DNA from: JACCTU01 sp963737405
GTDB lineage: Bacteria > Actinomycetota > Thermoleophilia > Gaiellales > Gaiellaceae
Direction of reading: 5' to 3'
Assembly (NCBI GenBank): GCA_963737405.1
Contig: CAVTSL010000007.1
Coordinates: forward strand, 124,001 to 188,000
DNA: 64,000 bases
In this document: positions 1-8,360 of the stretch, in pieces
Layout: the number at the start of each line of letters is the position of its first letter
Position numbering within the stretch: the stretch's first letter is position 1
Translations under genes and position numbers: made by a program
The notes under the pieces: generated by a model
Databases searched by the model: none
Told to the model about the DNA's origin: nothing
What the model saw: the letters and a program-made list of their open reading frames with translations, nothing else

Positions 1-235
1 AGAACGCCCCGGCGATCCACGCGAGCCGTCGCGTACGCCAGGGACGCGGGCCGTACCGGCGGTCCTCGAGCCGGGCCAGGAGCCAGAGCACCGGGAGCGC
101 CCAGACACAGCGGTAGAACGCGCCGGTCGTCGGCGAGACATCGGCGTAGCGGTAGAGGATCGCCGAGAACGAGATCGCGAGCGCCCCGAAGAGCACGAGC
201 GGGACGGGACGGCGGCCGAGCCTCGACGCGGGCAT
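1..235 (-). CDS. EamA/DMT-type transporter, N-terminal fragment
   Basis: The gene runs off the left edge; only the first 78 codons are visible. Reading leftwards from the ATG at 235, a short basic stretch (MPASRLGRRP) is followed by a hydrophobic helix, the pattern SPTTGAFYRC, and a second helix (WALPVLWLLA). The arrangement 'YRYADVSPTTGAFYR' is typical of the first repeat of EamA drug/metabolite transporters, usually about 290 residues with ten membrane helices that export small metabolites. The substrate cannot be told. It is preceded by a leader with tandem hairpins, one of them a good terminator, so attenuation is possible. Confidence 0.7.
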   Translation of the reverse strand, partial: MPASRLGRRPVPLVLFGALAISFSAILYRYADVSPTTGAFYRCVWALPVLWLLARLEDRRYGPRPWRTRRLAWIAGAF

Positions 236-267
236 CCCCGCGTTCTACCTGTCCCCTGAAAAGGAAA

Positions 268-294
268 AAGGCGGGCCGCCGCATCGCCCGCCTT
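268..294 (-). terminator. Rho-independent terminator upstream of the EamA gene
   Basis: Perfect 9-bp inverted repeat (AAGGCGGGC / GCCCGCCTT) around a 9-nt loop. On the minus strand it is followed by a T-rich run (TTTTTCCTTTT counting from the stem end). It lies 33 nt before the EamA start and no minus-strand gene ends nearby, so it fits an attenuator in a leader RNA better than an ordinary gene-end terminator. Confidence 0.55.
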
Positions 295-306
295 CTCGCC
301 TTTGGA

Positions 307-535
307 GGGCGCCCGCCGCATCGGCGCCCGTCCTTCGTTGCTCCCGGAGTCTGGCCGACCGGTCTCGCTTGATTCCTCCCCCTTTCGCTGATTCACCTAT
401 TCGGTTCACTTTTTCACCCTTGTGGGGTAGGCGGGACCACTCCGGATGGCCCAGAGTGTGTTCGCGAGAGGTCGTGGGGGGCCGCAGCCCACCTCTCTCG
501 CGGCGGACGGCGACTCGGATACCCGGGTCGCCGTC
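307..535. promoter_or_regulatory. Structured, gene-free leader region between the divergent EamA and aminopeptidase genes
   Basis: The stretch 236-561 has no convincing gene. It holds four hairpins. One at 307-329 has a 7-bp stem and the same 9-nt loop (CGCCGCATC) as the terminator hairpin at 268-294. Inverted repeats at 463-470/495-502 (CGCGAGAG/CTCTCGCG) and 506-514/527-535 (GACGGCGAC/GTCGCCGTC) lie in the presumed 5' leader of the aminopeptidase. A purine-rich minus-strand section at about 380-430 repeats GTGAA. It matches no riboswitch class I can recall; the regulatory role is inferred. Confidence 0.4.
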
Positions 536-561
536 GACGTTTCCGGGGTTAGGCTGCGCCC

Positions 562-1776
562 GTGGACGAGCGGCTCGATCGCTACGCGGAGCTCGCAGTG
601 CGCGTCGGTGCGAACGTCGCGCCGGGGCAGATCGTCGGTGTCAGCGGGCTGCTCGCGCATGCGCCGCTCGTGCGGGCGATCACGCGCGCGGCCTACGCCG
701 CCGGCGCCCGCTACGTCGACGTGGAGTACTTCGACATGCACGTACGCAAGGCGTTCGTCGAGGGTGCGCCCGAGGAGTCGCTCGACTGGAGCCCTCCGTG
801 GCGGCTGGCCCGGATGCAGGCCTTCGGCGACGCGAAGGCGGCGAGCATCTCGATCACGGGCGACCCCGAGCCCGACCTTCTCGCGGACGTCGACGGCGAG
901 CGGGTCGGTCGCGCGGTTCCGAAGGAGCTCCAGGAGCTCGGAGGCAGGCTCGTCCTCGACGAGGAGCTGATCAACTGGACGGCGGTCGCCTTCCCGAACG
1001 AGGGCTGGGCGGAGCGGATCTTCGGCGAGCCCGACGTCGAGCGGCTCTGGGAGGCCGTGGCGTTCGCGGTTCGCCTCGACGAGCCGGACCCGGTCGCCGC
1101 GTGGCGCGAGCACCTCGACCGGCTCAGCGAGCGCGCGAAGGCGCTGAACGCACGCGAGCTCGACTCGCTCCACTTCCACGGCGGCGGCACCGACCTGACG
1201 ATCGGCCTCCTCCCCGAAGGGAACTTCGAGGCGGCCCGCTTCCACACCTCGTGGGGCCGGGAGCACGCGCCGAACATGCCGACCGAGGAGGTCTACGTCG
1301 CGCCCGACGCGCGCCGGACCGAGGGCGTCGTCCGCTCGACGCGCCCGCTCGCGCTGCTCGGCACGCTCGTCGAGGGGCTCGAGCTGCGGTTCGAGGGCGG
1401 CAGGGTCGTCGACGTGCAGGCCGCGCACGGTGCCGACGTCGTCCGTGCGCAGACGCAGCGTGACGAGGGAGCGGCGCGCCTCGGCGAGGTCGCGCTCGTC
1501 GACGGCTCGTCACGCGTCGGGCAGACCGGGCTCGTCTTCTACGACACGCTGTTCGACGAGAACGCGACGTGCCACATCGCCTACGGCAAGGCGATCACGC
1601 GGACCGTCGCAGGGTCGGGCCACCTCTCGCCCGAGGAGCGCGACGCGCACGGCGTCAACTCCTCGTCCGTCCACACGGACTTCATGATCGGCGGCCCGGA
1701 GGTGAGCGTCGACGGGATCACGGCGTCCGGCGAGGTCGTGCCGATCCTGCGCGACGACGCGTGGGTGCTTAGCTAG
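562..1776 (+). CDS. M29-family (thermophilic) aminopeptidase
   Basis: 404 residues, close to the family's usual ~410. M29 enzymes (AmpS/AmpT, PepS) are two-metal aminopeptidases that remove N-terminal residues from peptides in the cytoplasm. Visible family marks: N-terminal YAELAVRVGANVAPGQIV, then the metal-site elements NMPTEEVY (Glu about 242-243), LGEVAL (Glu about 309), CHIAYG (His about 338) and HTDFMIGG (His/Asp about 371-373). The start is GTG, placed where homology begins; no strong Shine-Dalgarno sequence is visible. It ends tail to tail with clpC, the two stop codons overlapping in a CTAG. Confidence 0.9.
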   Translation: MDERLDRYAELAVRVGANVAPGQIVGVSGLLAHAPLVRAITRAAYAAGARYVDVEYFDMHVRKAFVEGAPEESLDWSPPWRLARMQAFGDAKAASISITGDPEPDLLADVDGERVGRAVPKELQELGGRLVLDEELINWTAVAFPNEGWAERIFGEPDVERLWEAVAFAVRLDEPDPVAAWREHLDRLSERAKALNARELDSLHFHGGGTDLTIGLLPEGNFEAARFHTSWGREHAPNMPTEEVYVAPDARRTEGVVRSTRPLALLGTLVEGLELRFEGGRVVDVQAAHGADVVRAQTQRDEGAARLGEVALVDGSSRVGQTGLVFYDTLFDENATCHIAYGKAITRTVAGSGHLSPEERDAHGVNSSSVHTDFMIGGPEVSVDGITASGEVVPILRDDAWVLS

Positions 1777-4286
1777 CTCTCGTCGGACTGCTCGGGCTCG
1801 GCCGGCGCCTCGGGCGGCACCGTCACGGACTCGACCGACATCGCGCCGGGGATGACCGTGATGTCGACCTCTTCCGTCTCCGGCTTGCGCGTGACGAGGA
1901 TCGTCGAGCCCGACTCGAGCTCGCGGCCGAGCACGAAGTCGGCGAGCGGATCCTCGATGTGGCGCTGGATCGCGCGGCGCAGCGGCCGGGCGCCCATCGT
2001 CGGGTCGTAGCCCTTGTCGACGAGCAGCTCCTTCGCCTCGTCGGTGAGCTCGATCGTCACCTCGTGCATGGCCATCTGCTCGCGCAGGCGGCGGAGCATC
2101 AGCTCGACGATCGTGAGGATCTCGTCCCTCGACAGCTTGTGGAAGACGATGACGTCGTCGATCCGGTTCAGGAGCTCCGGGCGGAAGACCTTCTTCAGCT
2201 CGCCCATGATCCGGCTCTTCATCTCGTCGTACGAGAGGCCGGTGTCGTCGCCGACCGAGAAGCCGAGCGTCTGGTTCTTCGAGATCGTGCCGGCCCCGAT
2301 GTTCGAGGTCATGATCACGATCGTGTTCCGGAAGTCGACGTGGCGACCCTGCGCGTCGGTGAGCCGGCCGTCCTCGAGGATCTGGAGGAGGATGTTGAAC
2401 ACGTCCGGGTGCGCCTTCTCGATCTCGTCGAGCACGACGACCGAGTACGGCTTGCGGCGCACGGCCTCGGTCAGCTGGCCGCCTTCGTCGTAGCCGATGT
2501 AGCCCGGAGGCGAGCCGACGAGCCGGGACACGGAGTGCTTCTCCATGTACTCCGACATGTCGAGCTTGATCATCGCGTCCTCGTCGCTGAAGAGGAACTC
2601 GGCGAGCGTGCGGGCGAGCTCGGTCTTCCCGACGCCCGAGGGGCCGAGGAAGATGAACGAGCCGGTCGGGCGCTTCGGGTCCTTGATCCCCGCGCGCGCG
2701 CGCCGGATCGACTTCGAGACGGCGACGATCGCCTCTTCCTGGCCGATGAGCCGCTTGTGCAGCTCGCCCTCCATGTGGATGAGCTTCTCCGACTCCGCCT
2801 CGGTGAGCTTGAAGACGGGGATGCCCGTCCACATCGAGACGATGTCCGCGATCTCGTCCTCGCCGATCTCGGGCTGCTCCTCGGCCTCGGCCGAGTTGCG
2901 CCACTGGTCCTCGAGCTCCCGCTTCTTCTGCGTGAGCTTCCGCTCCTTGTCGCGGAGCGACGCGGCCTTCTCGAACTCCTGGTTCTCGATCGAGTCTTCC
3001 TTGTCCTTGCGGACCTTCTCGATCTCCTCCTCGAGCTCGCGGTAGCGCGGCGGCGCGCTCATCGTCTTGATGCGCATGCGCGACGCGGCCTCGTCGATCA
3101 GGTCGATCGCCTTGTCCGGGAGGTGGCGGTCCTGGATGTACCGGTCCGCGAGCACCGCGGCGGCCTCGAGGGCCTCGTCGGTGATCTTGACGCGGTGATG
3201 CGCCTCGTAGCGGTCGCGGAGGCCGCGCAGGATCTGCACGGTGTCCTCGGTCGCCGGCTCGTCGACGCGGATCTGCTGGAAGCGGCGCTCGAGTGCGGCG
3301 TCGCGCTCGAGGTACTTGCGGTACTCGTCGAGCGTCGTCGCGCCGATGGTCTGGAGCTCGCCGCGCGCGAGTGCGGGCTTCAGGATCGACGCTGCGTCGA
3401 TCGCGCCCTCCGCTGCGCCGGCGCCGACGAGGTTGTGGAGCTCGTCGATGAAGAGAATGATGTCGCCGCGCTGGGTGATCTCCTTCATCACCTTCTTCAG
3501 GCGCTCCTCGAACTCACCGCGGTACTTCGAGCCGGCGACGAGCGCGGCGAGGTCGAGCGTGTAGATCTGCTTGCCCTTCAGGAGCTCGGGCACCTGGCCG
3601 CCGGAGATGCGCGCGGCGAGGCCCTCGACGACGGCGGTCTTGCCGACGCCGGGCTCGCCGATGAGGACAGGATTGTTCTTGGTGCGGCGCGAGAGGATCT
3701 GCATCACGCGCTCGATCTCGGTCTGGCGGCCGACGACCGGGTCGAGCTTCCCCTCGGCCGCGAGCTTCGTCAGGTTGCGGCCGAACTGGTCGAGCAGCTT
3801 CGAGCTCTTCGACTTCTCGCCGGCCGCGCCCCCGCCGCCCTGCCGCCGGCCCGGGCCGGAGAGCATGCGGATGATCTCGTTGCGGATCTTCTCGGCGTCG
3901 GCGTCGAAGTCGAGCAGGATGCGCGCGGCCACGCCCTCGTTCTCGCGGACGAGCCCGAGCAGGATGTGCTCCGTGCCGATGTAGTTGTGGCCGAGGCTGA
4001 GCGCCTCGCGCAGCGCGAGCTCGAGCACCTTCTTCGCGCGCGGCGTGAACGGGATCTGCCCCGTCGTGACCTCGTCGCCCTGGCCGACGATCCGCGCGAC
4101 CTGCGCCCGGACCTCCTCGACGGTGATGTCGAGCGACTCGAGGACGCGCGCGGCGAGCCCCTCTTCCTCACGGAGGAGTCCGAGGAGGATGTGCTCGGTG
4201 CCGATGTAGTTGTGCTTGAGGGCGCGCGCTTCGTCCTGGGCCAGCACGACCACCTGGCGGGCACGTTCCGTGAAGCGTTCGAACAA
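1773..4286 (-). CDS. clpC: ATP-dependent Clp protease ATP-binding subunit ClpC
   Basis: 837 residues, full length. ClpC unfolds substrates and feeds them to ClpP. In order: two Clp_N repeats (each with the YIGTEHILLGL pattern), AAA1 with Walker A GEPGVGKTA (about 210) and Walker B LFIDELHN, a coiled-coil/UVR middle domain (about 400-480), AAA2 with Walker A GPSGVGKTE (about 547) and VVLDEIEKAH, and a ClpB_D2-small domain. The start is TTG (MFERFTERARQ), fixed by the invariant family N-terminus; the nearest Shine-Dalgarno-like GAGGAG is about 20 nt upstream, so initiation may be weak. No clear ClgR or CtsR site was found upstream. It is the last gene of the conserved tilS-to-clpC order. Confidence 0.97.
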   Translation of the reverse strand: MFERFTERARQVVVLAQDEARALKHNYIGTEHILLGLLREEEGLAARVLESLDITVEEVRAQVARIVGQGDEVTTGQIPFTPRAKKVLELALREALSLGHNYIGTEHILLGLVRENEGVAARILLDFDADAEKIRNEIIRMLSGPGRRQGGGGAAGEKSKSSKLLDQFGRNLTKLAAEGKLDPVVGRQTEIERVMQILSRRTKNNPVLIGEPGVGKTAVVEGLAARISGGQVPELLKGKQIYTLDLAALVAGSKYRGEFEERLKKVMKEITQRGDIILFIDELHNLVGAGAAEGAIDAASILKPALARGELQTIGATTLDEYRKYLERDAALERRFQQIRVDEPATEDTVQILRGLRDRYEAHHRVKITDEALEAAAVLADRYIQDRHLPDKAIDLIDEAASRMRIKTMSAPPRYRELEEEIEKVRKDKEDSIENQEFEKAASLRDKERKLTQKKRELEDQWRNSAEAEEQPEIGEDEIADIVSMWTGIPVFKLTEAESEKLIHMEGELHKRLIGQEEAIVAVSKSIRRARAGIKDPKRPTGSFIFLGPSGVGKTELARTLAEFLFSDEDAMIKLDMSEYMEKHSVSRLVGSPPGYIGYDEGGQLTEAVRRKPYSVVVLDEIEKAHPDVFNILLQILEDGRLTDAQGRHVDFRNTIVIMTSNIGAGTISKNQTLGFSVGDDTGLSYDEMKSRIMGELKKVFRPELLNRIDDVIVFHKLSRDEILTIVELMLRRLREQMAMHEVTIELTDEAKELLVDKGYDPTMGARPLRRAIQRHIEDPLADFVLGRELESGSTILVTRKPETEEVDITVIPGAMSVESVTVPPEAPAEPEQSDES

Positions 4287-4354
4287 GGTACGAGGATGGT
4301 ACCCGACTCCTCGGCGCCTACAGAGACCGCCTCACAGCCTCTTTACGGCTTCCC

Positions 4355-4387
4355 GAGCGGGGTGCGCCGGGGGTCGATTCCCCGCTC
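4355..4387. repeat. 8-bp inverted repeat in the clpC upstream region
   Basis: GAGCGGGG and CCCCGCTC are separated by 17 nt, inside the gene-free stretch 4287-4528 between the clpC start and the end of the epimerase gene. In the clpC transcript it would form a hairpin about 70 nt before the start codon. Nothing else supportable is seen in this stretch. Confidence 0.4.
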
Positions 4388-4528
4388 CTCAGGGGACGTT
4401 TTGGCGGGCGGCCGACCGAGCAAGACTCCTCTGACGGCGCCTGCGGCAACGGGGTAACACCCTCGTGTCACTCCTCTCCCCACCCGTTGCCCCGGCGCCG
4501 GCCTTCTTGCGGCCGCCGACCGGGAGAT

Positions 4529-5529
4529 CTAGCTCTCGAGAACCGCGGCGTCCACGAGCAGCGGGTCCCGGCGAACGAAGTCCACCACGTCCGCCAGGGT
4601 CTGCTCGAACGTCCGGGTCGGCTGCCAGCCGATCGCCTCGTGGATCTTCTCGATCGACGGCGCCCGGTGGAGCATGTCCTCGATTCCCTGGCCGTAGACC
4701 TGGTCGTACGGGATCATCGTCAGCTCCGAGTCGGACTCGGTGAAGCTCGATGATCTTCCGGGCCAGCTCCAGGATCGTGATCCGCTCGGTCGCCGCCGAC
4801 GTTGAAGATGTCGCCGGAGATCGACTCCGCGTCCATGAGGCCCATCAGCGCGCGAATGGTGTCCTGAACGTGGCAGAAGCAACGAGTCTGCGAGCCGTCG
4901 CCGTGGATCTCGAGCGGTCGCCCGGCGAGCGCGTTCGCGACGAAGTTCGGGATGACCATGCCGTACTGGCCGCTCTGCCGCGGGCCGACGGTGTTGAAGA
5001 GCCGGGCGACAACGCAGTCGAGGCCGCGCTCCTGGTGGTACGCGAGCGAGAGAAACTCGTCGAGCGCCTTCGATTCGGCGTAGGCCCATCGACGGGCGGT
5101 CGTCGGTCCGTAGATCCGACGGCCGTCTTCCTTGAGCGTCTCGAGCTCCTGCCGGTCGCCGTACACCTCGGAGGTCGAGGCGACGAGCACCCGCTTGCCG
5201 AAGCGGTTGCAGTACTCGAGGACCGTCTCGGTTCCCTGGATGTTCGTGACGAGCGTCCGAACCGGCTGCTCGACGATCAGCCGAACGCCGACGGCGGCCG
5301 CGAGGTGATAGACGACATCGCACTTGTGGACGAGCTCGTTCACGACCGCGGACGAGAGCACCGAGTCGACGATCAGGTGGAAGTCGTTGCGGCTCCTCAG
5401 ATGCGAGACGTTTCGCTCCGACCCGGTCGACAGGTCGTCGAGTACCCAGACCTCGTGGCCCGACTCGAGCAGGAGCTCGGAGAGGTGCGAGCCGATGAAG
5501 CCGGCACCGCCGGTGATGAGCACTTTCAT
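4529..5529 (-). CDS. NAD-dependent sugar-nucleotide epimerase/dehydratase, broken by two +1 insertions
   Basis: Extended-SDR enzyme of the UDP-glucose epimerase / UDP-glucuronate decarboxylase type. It has the nucleotide motif TGGAGFIGSHL at the N-terminus, DDLSTGS, the active-site STSEVYG and Y-x3-K (WAYAESKALDE), then RLFNTVGPRQSGQYGMVIP. The C-terminus continues in other frames: after GGD the sequence needs one base removed near 4788 to read DERITILELARKIIEL, and a second removed near 4744 to read TESDSELTMIPYDQVYG. With both removed, the 1,001 nt give a clean 332-residue protein. ATG at 5529 overlaps the probable deacetylase stop (ATGA). It likely makes an activated sugar for the adjoining polysaccharide genes. 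Confidence 0.85.
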
Positions 5530-6252
5530 CCGGGCGAACCGTAGCGCCAAGGACGCAATCGGGCAGCCCCCCAAACGAGCGGGGAAAGCCTGAACCGCGC
5601 TCCGCAGGCCCCTGTCGCGCCAGTAGAGGTCGACTCTCGGGACCGCCCACCGGTCGTGCGGGCCGGCCCCGCGGACGGCGAAGGCCGCGTCGTAGCCGGC
5701 CTGCTCGGCCGCTCGGCGGACGCGGGCGTCGTGCTCGCCGAAGGGATACGCGACGTAGCGGCACGCCAGGCCGAGCTCGTCCTCGATCTCCGCCCGCGAG
5801 TCCTGGAGCTGCCGCTCGAGCTCCTGGTCGCCGAGGCGCGTGAGGTGCGCATGGTCGACCGAGTGCGAGCCGATCTCGACGCCGCGCTCGGAGAGCTCCC
5901 GGAGCTCGTCCCAGCGGAGCGTCGCGAACTCCTGCGGCGCCCGGTCGACGTCGTCGCGGAGCTCCGGGATCCGGAGCGGACTGCCCTCGTCGGCGAAGCC
6001 GGTGCAGACGAAGACGGTCGCGGGGACGCCGAGCCGCTCCAGGATCGGCAGCGCAGACCGGATGCTTCGGTACGCGTCGTCGAACGTGACGTGGACGACG
6101 CCCGAGCGCCCTTCCACGACGTCGGCCGCGGTTCCCGGCGCGTAGCGCCGGAGCAGGATCCTCAGGTGCGACTCGAGCGCTTTCGGCGAGACCGCGAGCC
6201 TGTGCGGCTCGACCGTGGAGACACGGTGGTAGCAGAGGACGACGTCGTTCAG
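5526..6252 (-). CDS. Polysaccharide deacetylase (NodB homology domain)
   Basis: Carbohydrate esterase family 4 type, removing N- or O-acetyl groups from cell-surface glycans. Visible: DVVLCYHRVS at the N-terminus, the catalytic/metal Asp pair in VTFDDAY, the metal-binding SHSVDHAHL and the PFGEHD motif. Homology begins upstream of the first GTG (6117), at a CTG (6250-6252) overlapping the previous gene's TGA as CTGA, so CTG is probably the start. As written, the frame runs without a stop into the epimerase. Removing one base from the C6 run at 5567-5572 instead gives a 241-residue protein ending exactly at an ATGA overlap, which I prefer. In-frame fusion is the alternative. Confidence 0.8.
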
Positions 6253-7397
6253 GCCGGTGCCTCGCCGAAGACCTCCTCGACCAGCGCGTCGAACGAGCGC
6301 GGCAGCGTGCCGTCCGCGTTCGCGTGCGCGCGGAGCGAGTGGACGTATGCGTCGAGCTCGTCGGCGGCGACGGCATCGCTGCGGCGCCGCTCCGCGGCGA
6401 TCGCCTCGAGGCGACCGAGCGTGAAGCCGCCGGGGGCCGCGGGCGCCGGTTCGGGCTCCGGTTCCGGCTCGGGCTCGGGTTCTGGCTCGGGCTCGGGCTC
6501 CGGCTCCGGCTCGGGCTCCGGCTCCGGCTCGGGCTCCGGCGGCCGCTCGAGCTCGGCGATCCGCGCCTCGAGCTCGGCGATCCGCCGCTCGGCGCGCGCC
6601 GACTGCTCCGCGGCCCGCCGCTCGAGCGCCCGAAGCTCCGGCTCGAGGTCGGGCGGCGGCGGCTCGGCGGGAGGCTCCGGCTCAGGCGCGGCCTCGGGCT
6701 CGGGCTCCGGCTCCGGCCCCGCCTGCCTCGGGCGCAGCAGCACCGCGAGTGCGAGCCCCAGTAAGAGCGACGCGAACAGCGCGAGCAGCATCGTCGCCCA
6801 GACCCGGGGCCAGACCGGCTGGTCGGATGCGACGGCGTTGCTCAGCACGCGAACAGTGGGGTCGCGCGTCCCCTGCAGCGCGCGCCACGTCGCGAGCTTC
6901 TCGCGCAGCTCCGTCGCGCGCGGTGTCCCGGCGGGCATGCCGAGGAGCTCGACGCGCGCGCGGTCGATCTGCGTCCGCAGCTCGGACTGGAACGCCTCGG
7001 AGCGCTGCGAGACGGTCTCGTCGGCGAACGCGTCCGCGATCTGCGCTGCGCGCCTCGGCGATCCGGCGCGCGCGACGAGTGCCACCACGTTCGAGTCGTC
7101 GACGCGGTGGGCGTCGACGGCGGCCCGCGCCTCGTCGGCATCGATCCGCAGGCGCGTCCCGACCGCGCTCGCGACGGCACCGCTCTCGACGATGCGCGCG
7201 GCCGTGTCCGCCGCCGCGCTCTCGTCGGTGTCCTCGAGCAGGCCGATGCCCCCGAGCGCGGAGTCCTGTCTTGCAGGGGTGACGATCAGCTCCGCACGGG
7301 CCTCGTAGCGGTCGGAGGCCGCGACGACGTAGAGCGCCCCTGCCGCCACGCCGATCGCGACCACCCCGAGCACGACGAGCGCCGAGCGACGGTCCAC
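6249..7397 (-). CDS. Wzz/chain-length-type membrane protein with Glu-Pro-rich tail
   Basis: 382 residues. An N-terminal membrane helix (about 7-27) is followed by RYEARAELIVTPARQDS, an extracytoplasmic helical domain, and a second helix near 200-222 (TMLLALFASLLLGLALAVLL): the layout of polysaccharide co-polymerases that set chain length. After the second helix come a Pro/Glu linker, a short coiled coil (about 255-290), a run of at least a dozen Glu-Pro pairs, and a globular end. Typical proteins of this family end soon after the second helix or carry a kinase domain, so the tail is unusual. First gene of a translationally coupled trio with the deacetylase and epimerase; only 41 bp separate it from the divergent epimerase gene. 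Confidence 0.65.
   Translation of the reverse strand: MDRRSALVVLGVVAIGVAAGALYVVAASDRYEARAELIVTPARQDSALGGIGLLEDTDESAAADTAARIVESGAVASAVGTRLRIDADEARAAVDAHRVDDSNVVALVARAGSPRRAAQIADAFADETVSQRSEAFQSELRTQIDRARVELLGMPAGTPRATELREKLATWRALQGTRDPTVRVLSNAVASDQPVWPRVWATMLLALFASLLLGLALAVLLRPRQAGPEPEPEPEAAPEPEPPAEPPPPDLEPELRALERRAAEQSARAERRIAELEARIAELERPPEPEPEPEPEPEPEPEPEPEPEPEPEPEPEPAPAAPGGFTLGRLEAIAAERRRSDAVAADELDAYVHSLRAHANADGTLPRSFDALVEEVFGEAPA
6450..6540. repeat. Glu-Pro coding repeat
   Basis: Tandem 6-bp units (GGCTCC/GGCTCG with third-base variation; Glu-Pro on the minus strand) inside the chain-length-type protein. A second shorter patch lies at about 6690-6720. Third-position drift between units argues against very recent slippage. 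Confidence 0.8.
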
Positions 7398-7438
7398 GCC
7401 CTCGGATCCTATTGGCGGCCCCTGCTAGCGTCCGCGCG

Positions 7439-8360
7439 GTGAAGCGGGCGATCGTCACCGGCGGCGCGGGGTTCGTGGGCTCGCACGTCGCGGACCGCCT
7501 GCTCGAGAGCGGCTACGAGGTGCTCGTCGTCGACGACCTCTCGTCCGGCGAACGAGCCAACGTGCCGGCGGACGCCGCGGTTCGCCGAGCTCGACATCCG
7601 CGACCGCGACGCGCTCCCGAAGACGTTCGACGAGTTCGCCCCGAACGTGGTCTGCCATCTCGCGGCGCAGGCGAGCGTCACCTTCTCGGTCCGCGAGCCG
7701 GCGCACGATCTCGACGTGAACGTCGCCGGAACGCTCAACGTCTGCGAGAGCGCGCGCCGCTCGGGTGCGTCCGTCGTCTTCGCCTCCACCGGGGGAGCGC
7801 TGTACGGCGACGGCGTCGCGCTGCCGTCGGACGAATCGACCCCGACCCGGCCGCTGTCTCCATACGGCGCCTCGAAGCTCGCCGGCGAGGCGTACGTCAC
7901 GACATGGGCGAGGCTCTACGACGTGCCGAACGTCGTGCTGCGGCTCGGCAACGTCTACGGCCCGCGACAGCAGCCGCACGGCGAGGCCGGCGTCGTCGCG
8001 ATCTTCAGCAACAAGCTCGGGAGCGGCGAGCAGCCGACCGTCTTCGGCGACGGAAAGCAGACGCGCGACTACGTGTACGTCGGCGACGTGGCGCACGCGT
8101 TCGCGCTCGCGGCCGAGGCCGGACGTGCGGGAACGTGGAACGTCGGCACCGCGATCGAGACGAACGTGCTCGACCTGCTCGCGCTGCTCCAGCGTGCCGC
8201 GGGGACCGACCTCGAGCCCCGCTTCGAGCCGCTCCGGCCGGGCGAGCTCATGCGGAGCGCGCTCGACGCGGGCGCCCTCGAGCGGGAGCTCGGGTGGAGC
8301 CCGGAGGTCGCGCTCGACGAGGGCATCGCCGCGACCTACGAGACGTTCGCCCCGGCCTAG
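7439..8360 (+). CDS. NAD-dependent epimerase/dehydratase, one +1 frameshift
   Basis: Extended-SDR sugar-nucleotide enzyme with TGGAGFVGSHVADRLL and VVDDLSSGERANV at the N-terminus, HLAAQASV, the active-site SPYGASKLAGE, NVYGPRQQPHGEAGV, and GDVAHAF/NVGTAIETNVLDL typical of UDP-glucose 4-epimerase relatives. The reading frame breaks near 7577 (GACGCCGCGG; removing one C restores DARFAELDIRDRDALP). Corrected length is 306 residues. GTG start, 41 bp from the divergent chain-length gene, so the two promoters must overlap. It ends 4 nt inside the convergent lysS. Second epimerase of the polysaccharide block; the exact sugar cannot be told. Confidence 0.87.

Noticed and set aside
369..1463. An open frame starting at 369 overlapping the aminopeptidase
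   Set aside because: Arg-rich shadow frame of the M29 gene; the real product is in the frame starting at 562.
4364..4390. A tRNA T-arm-like sequence (GGGGGTCGATTCCCC) near the clpC start
   Set aside because: The loop starts GTC rather than TTC, and no matching acceptor, D-arm or anticodon arm is found within 90 nt upstream on either strand.
1959..4457. Very long open frame opposite clpC (and similar ones opposite the cyclase/ATPase gene at 58.3-61.4 kb and opposite the ABC exporter upstream of folP)
   Set aside because: These frames follow from high G+C; their predicted proteins are Arg/Ala/Leu- or Arg/Asp-rich without domains, while the opposite strand carries a conserved gene.
6450..6540. 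Short direct repeats that could suggest a CRISPR or minisatellite
   Set aside because: The 6-bp units are in frame and encode Glu-Pro within a longer gene; there are no spacers.
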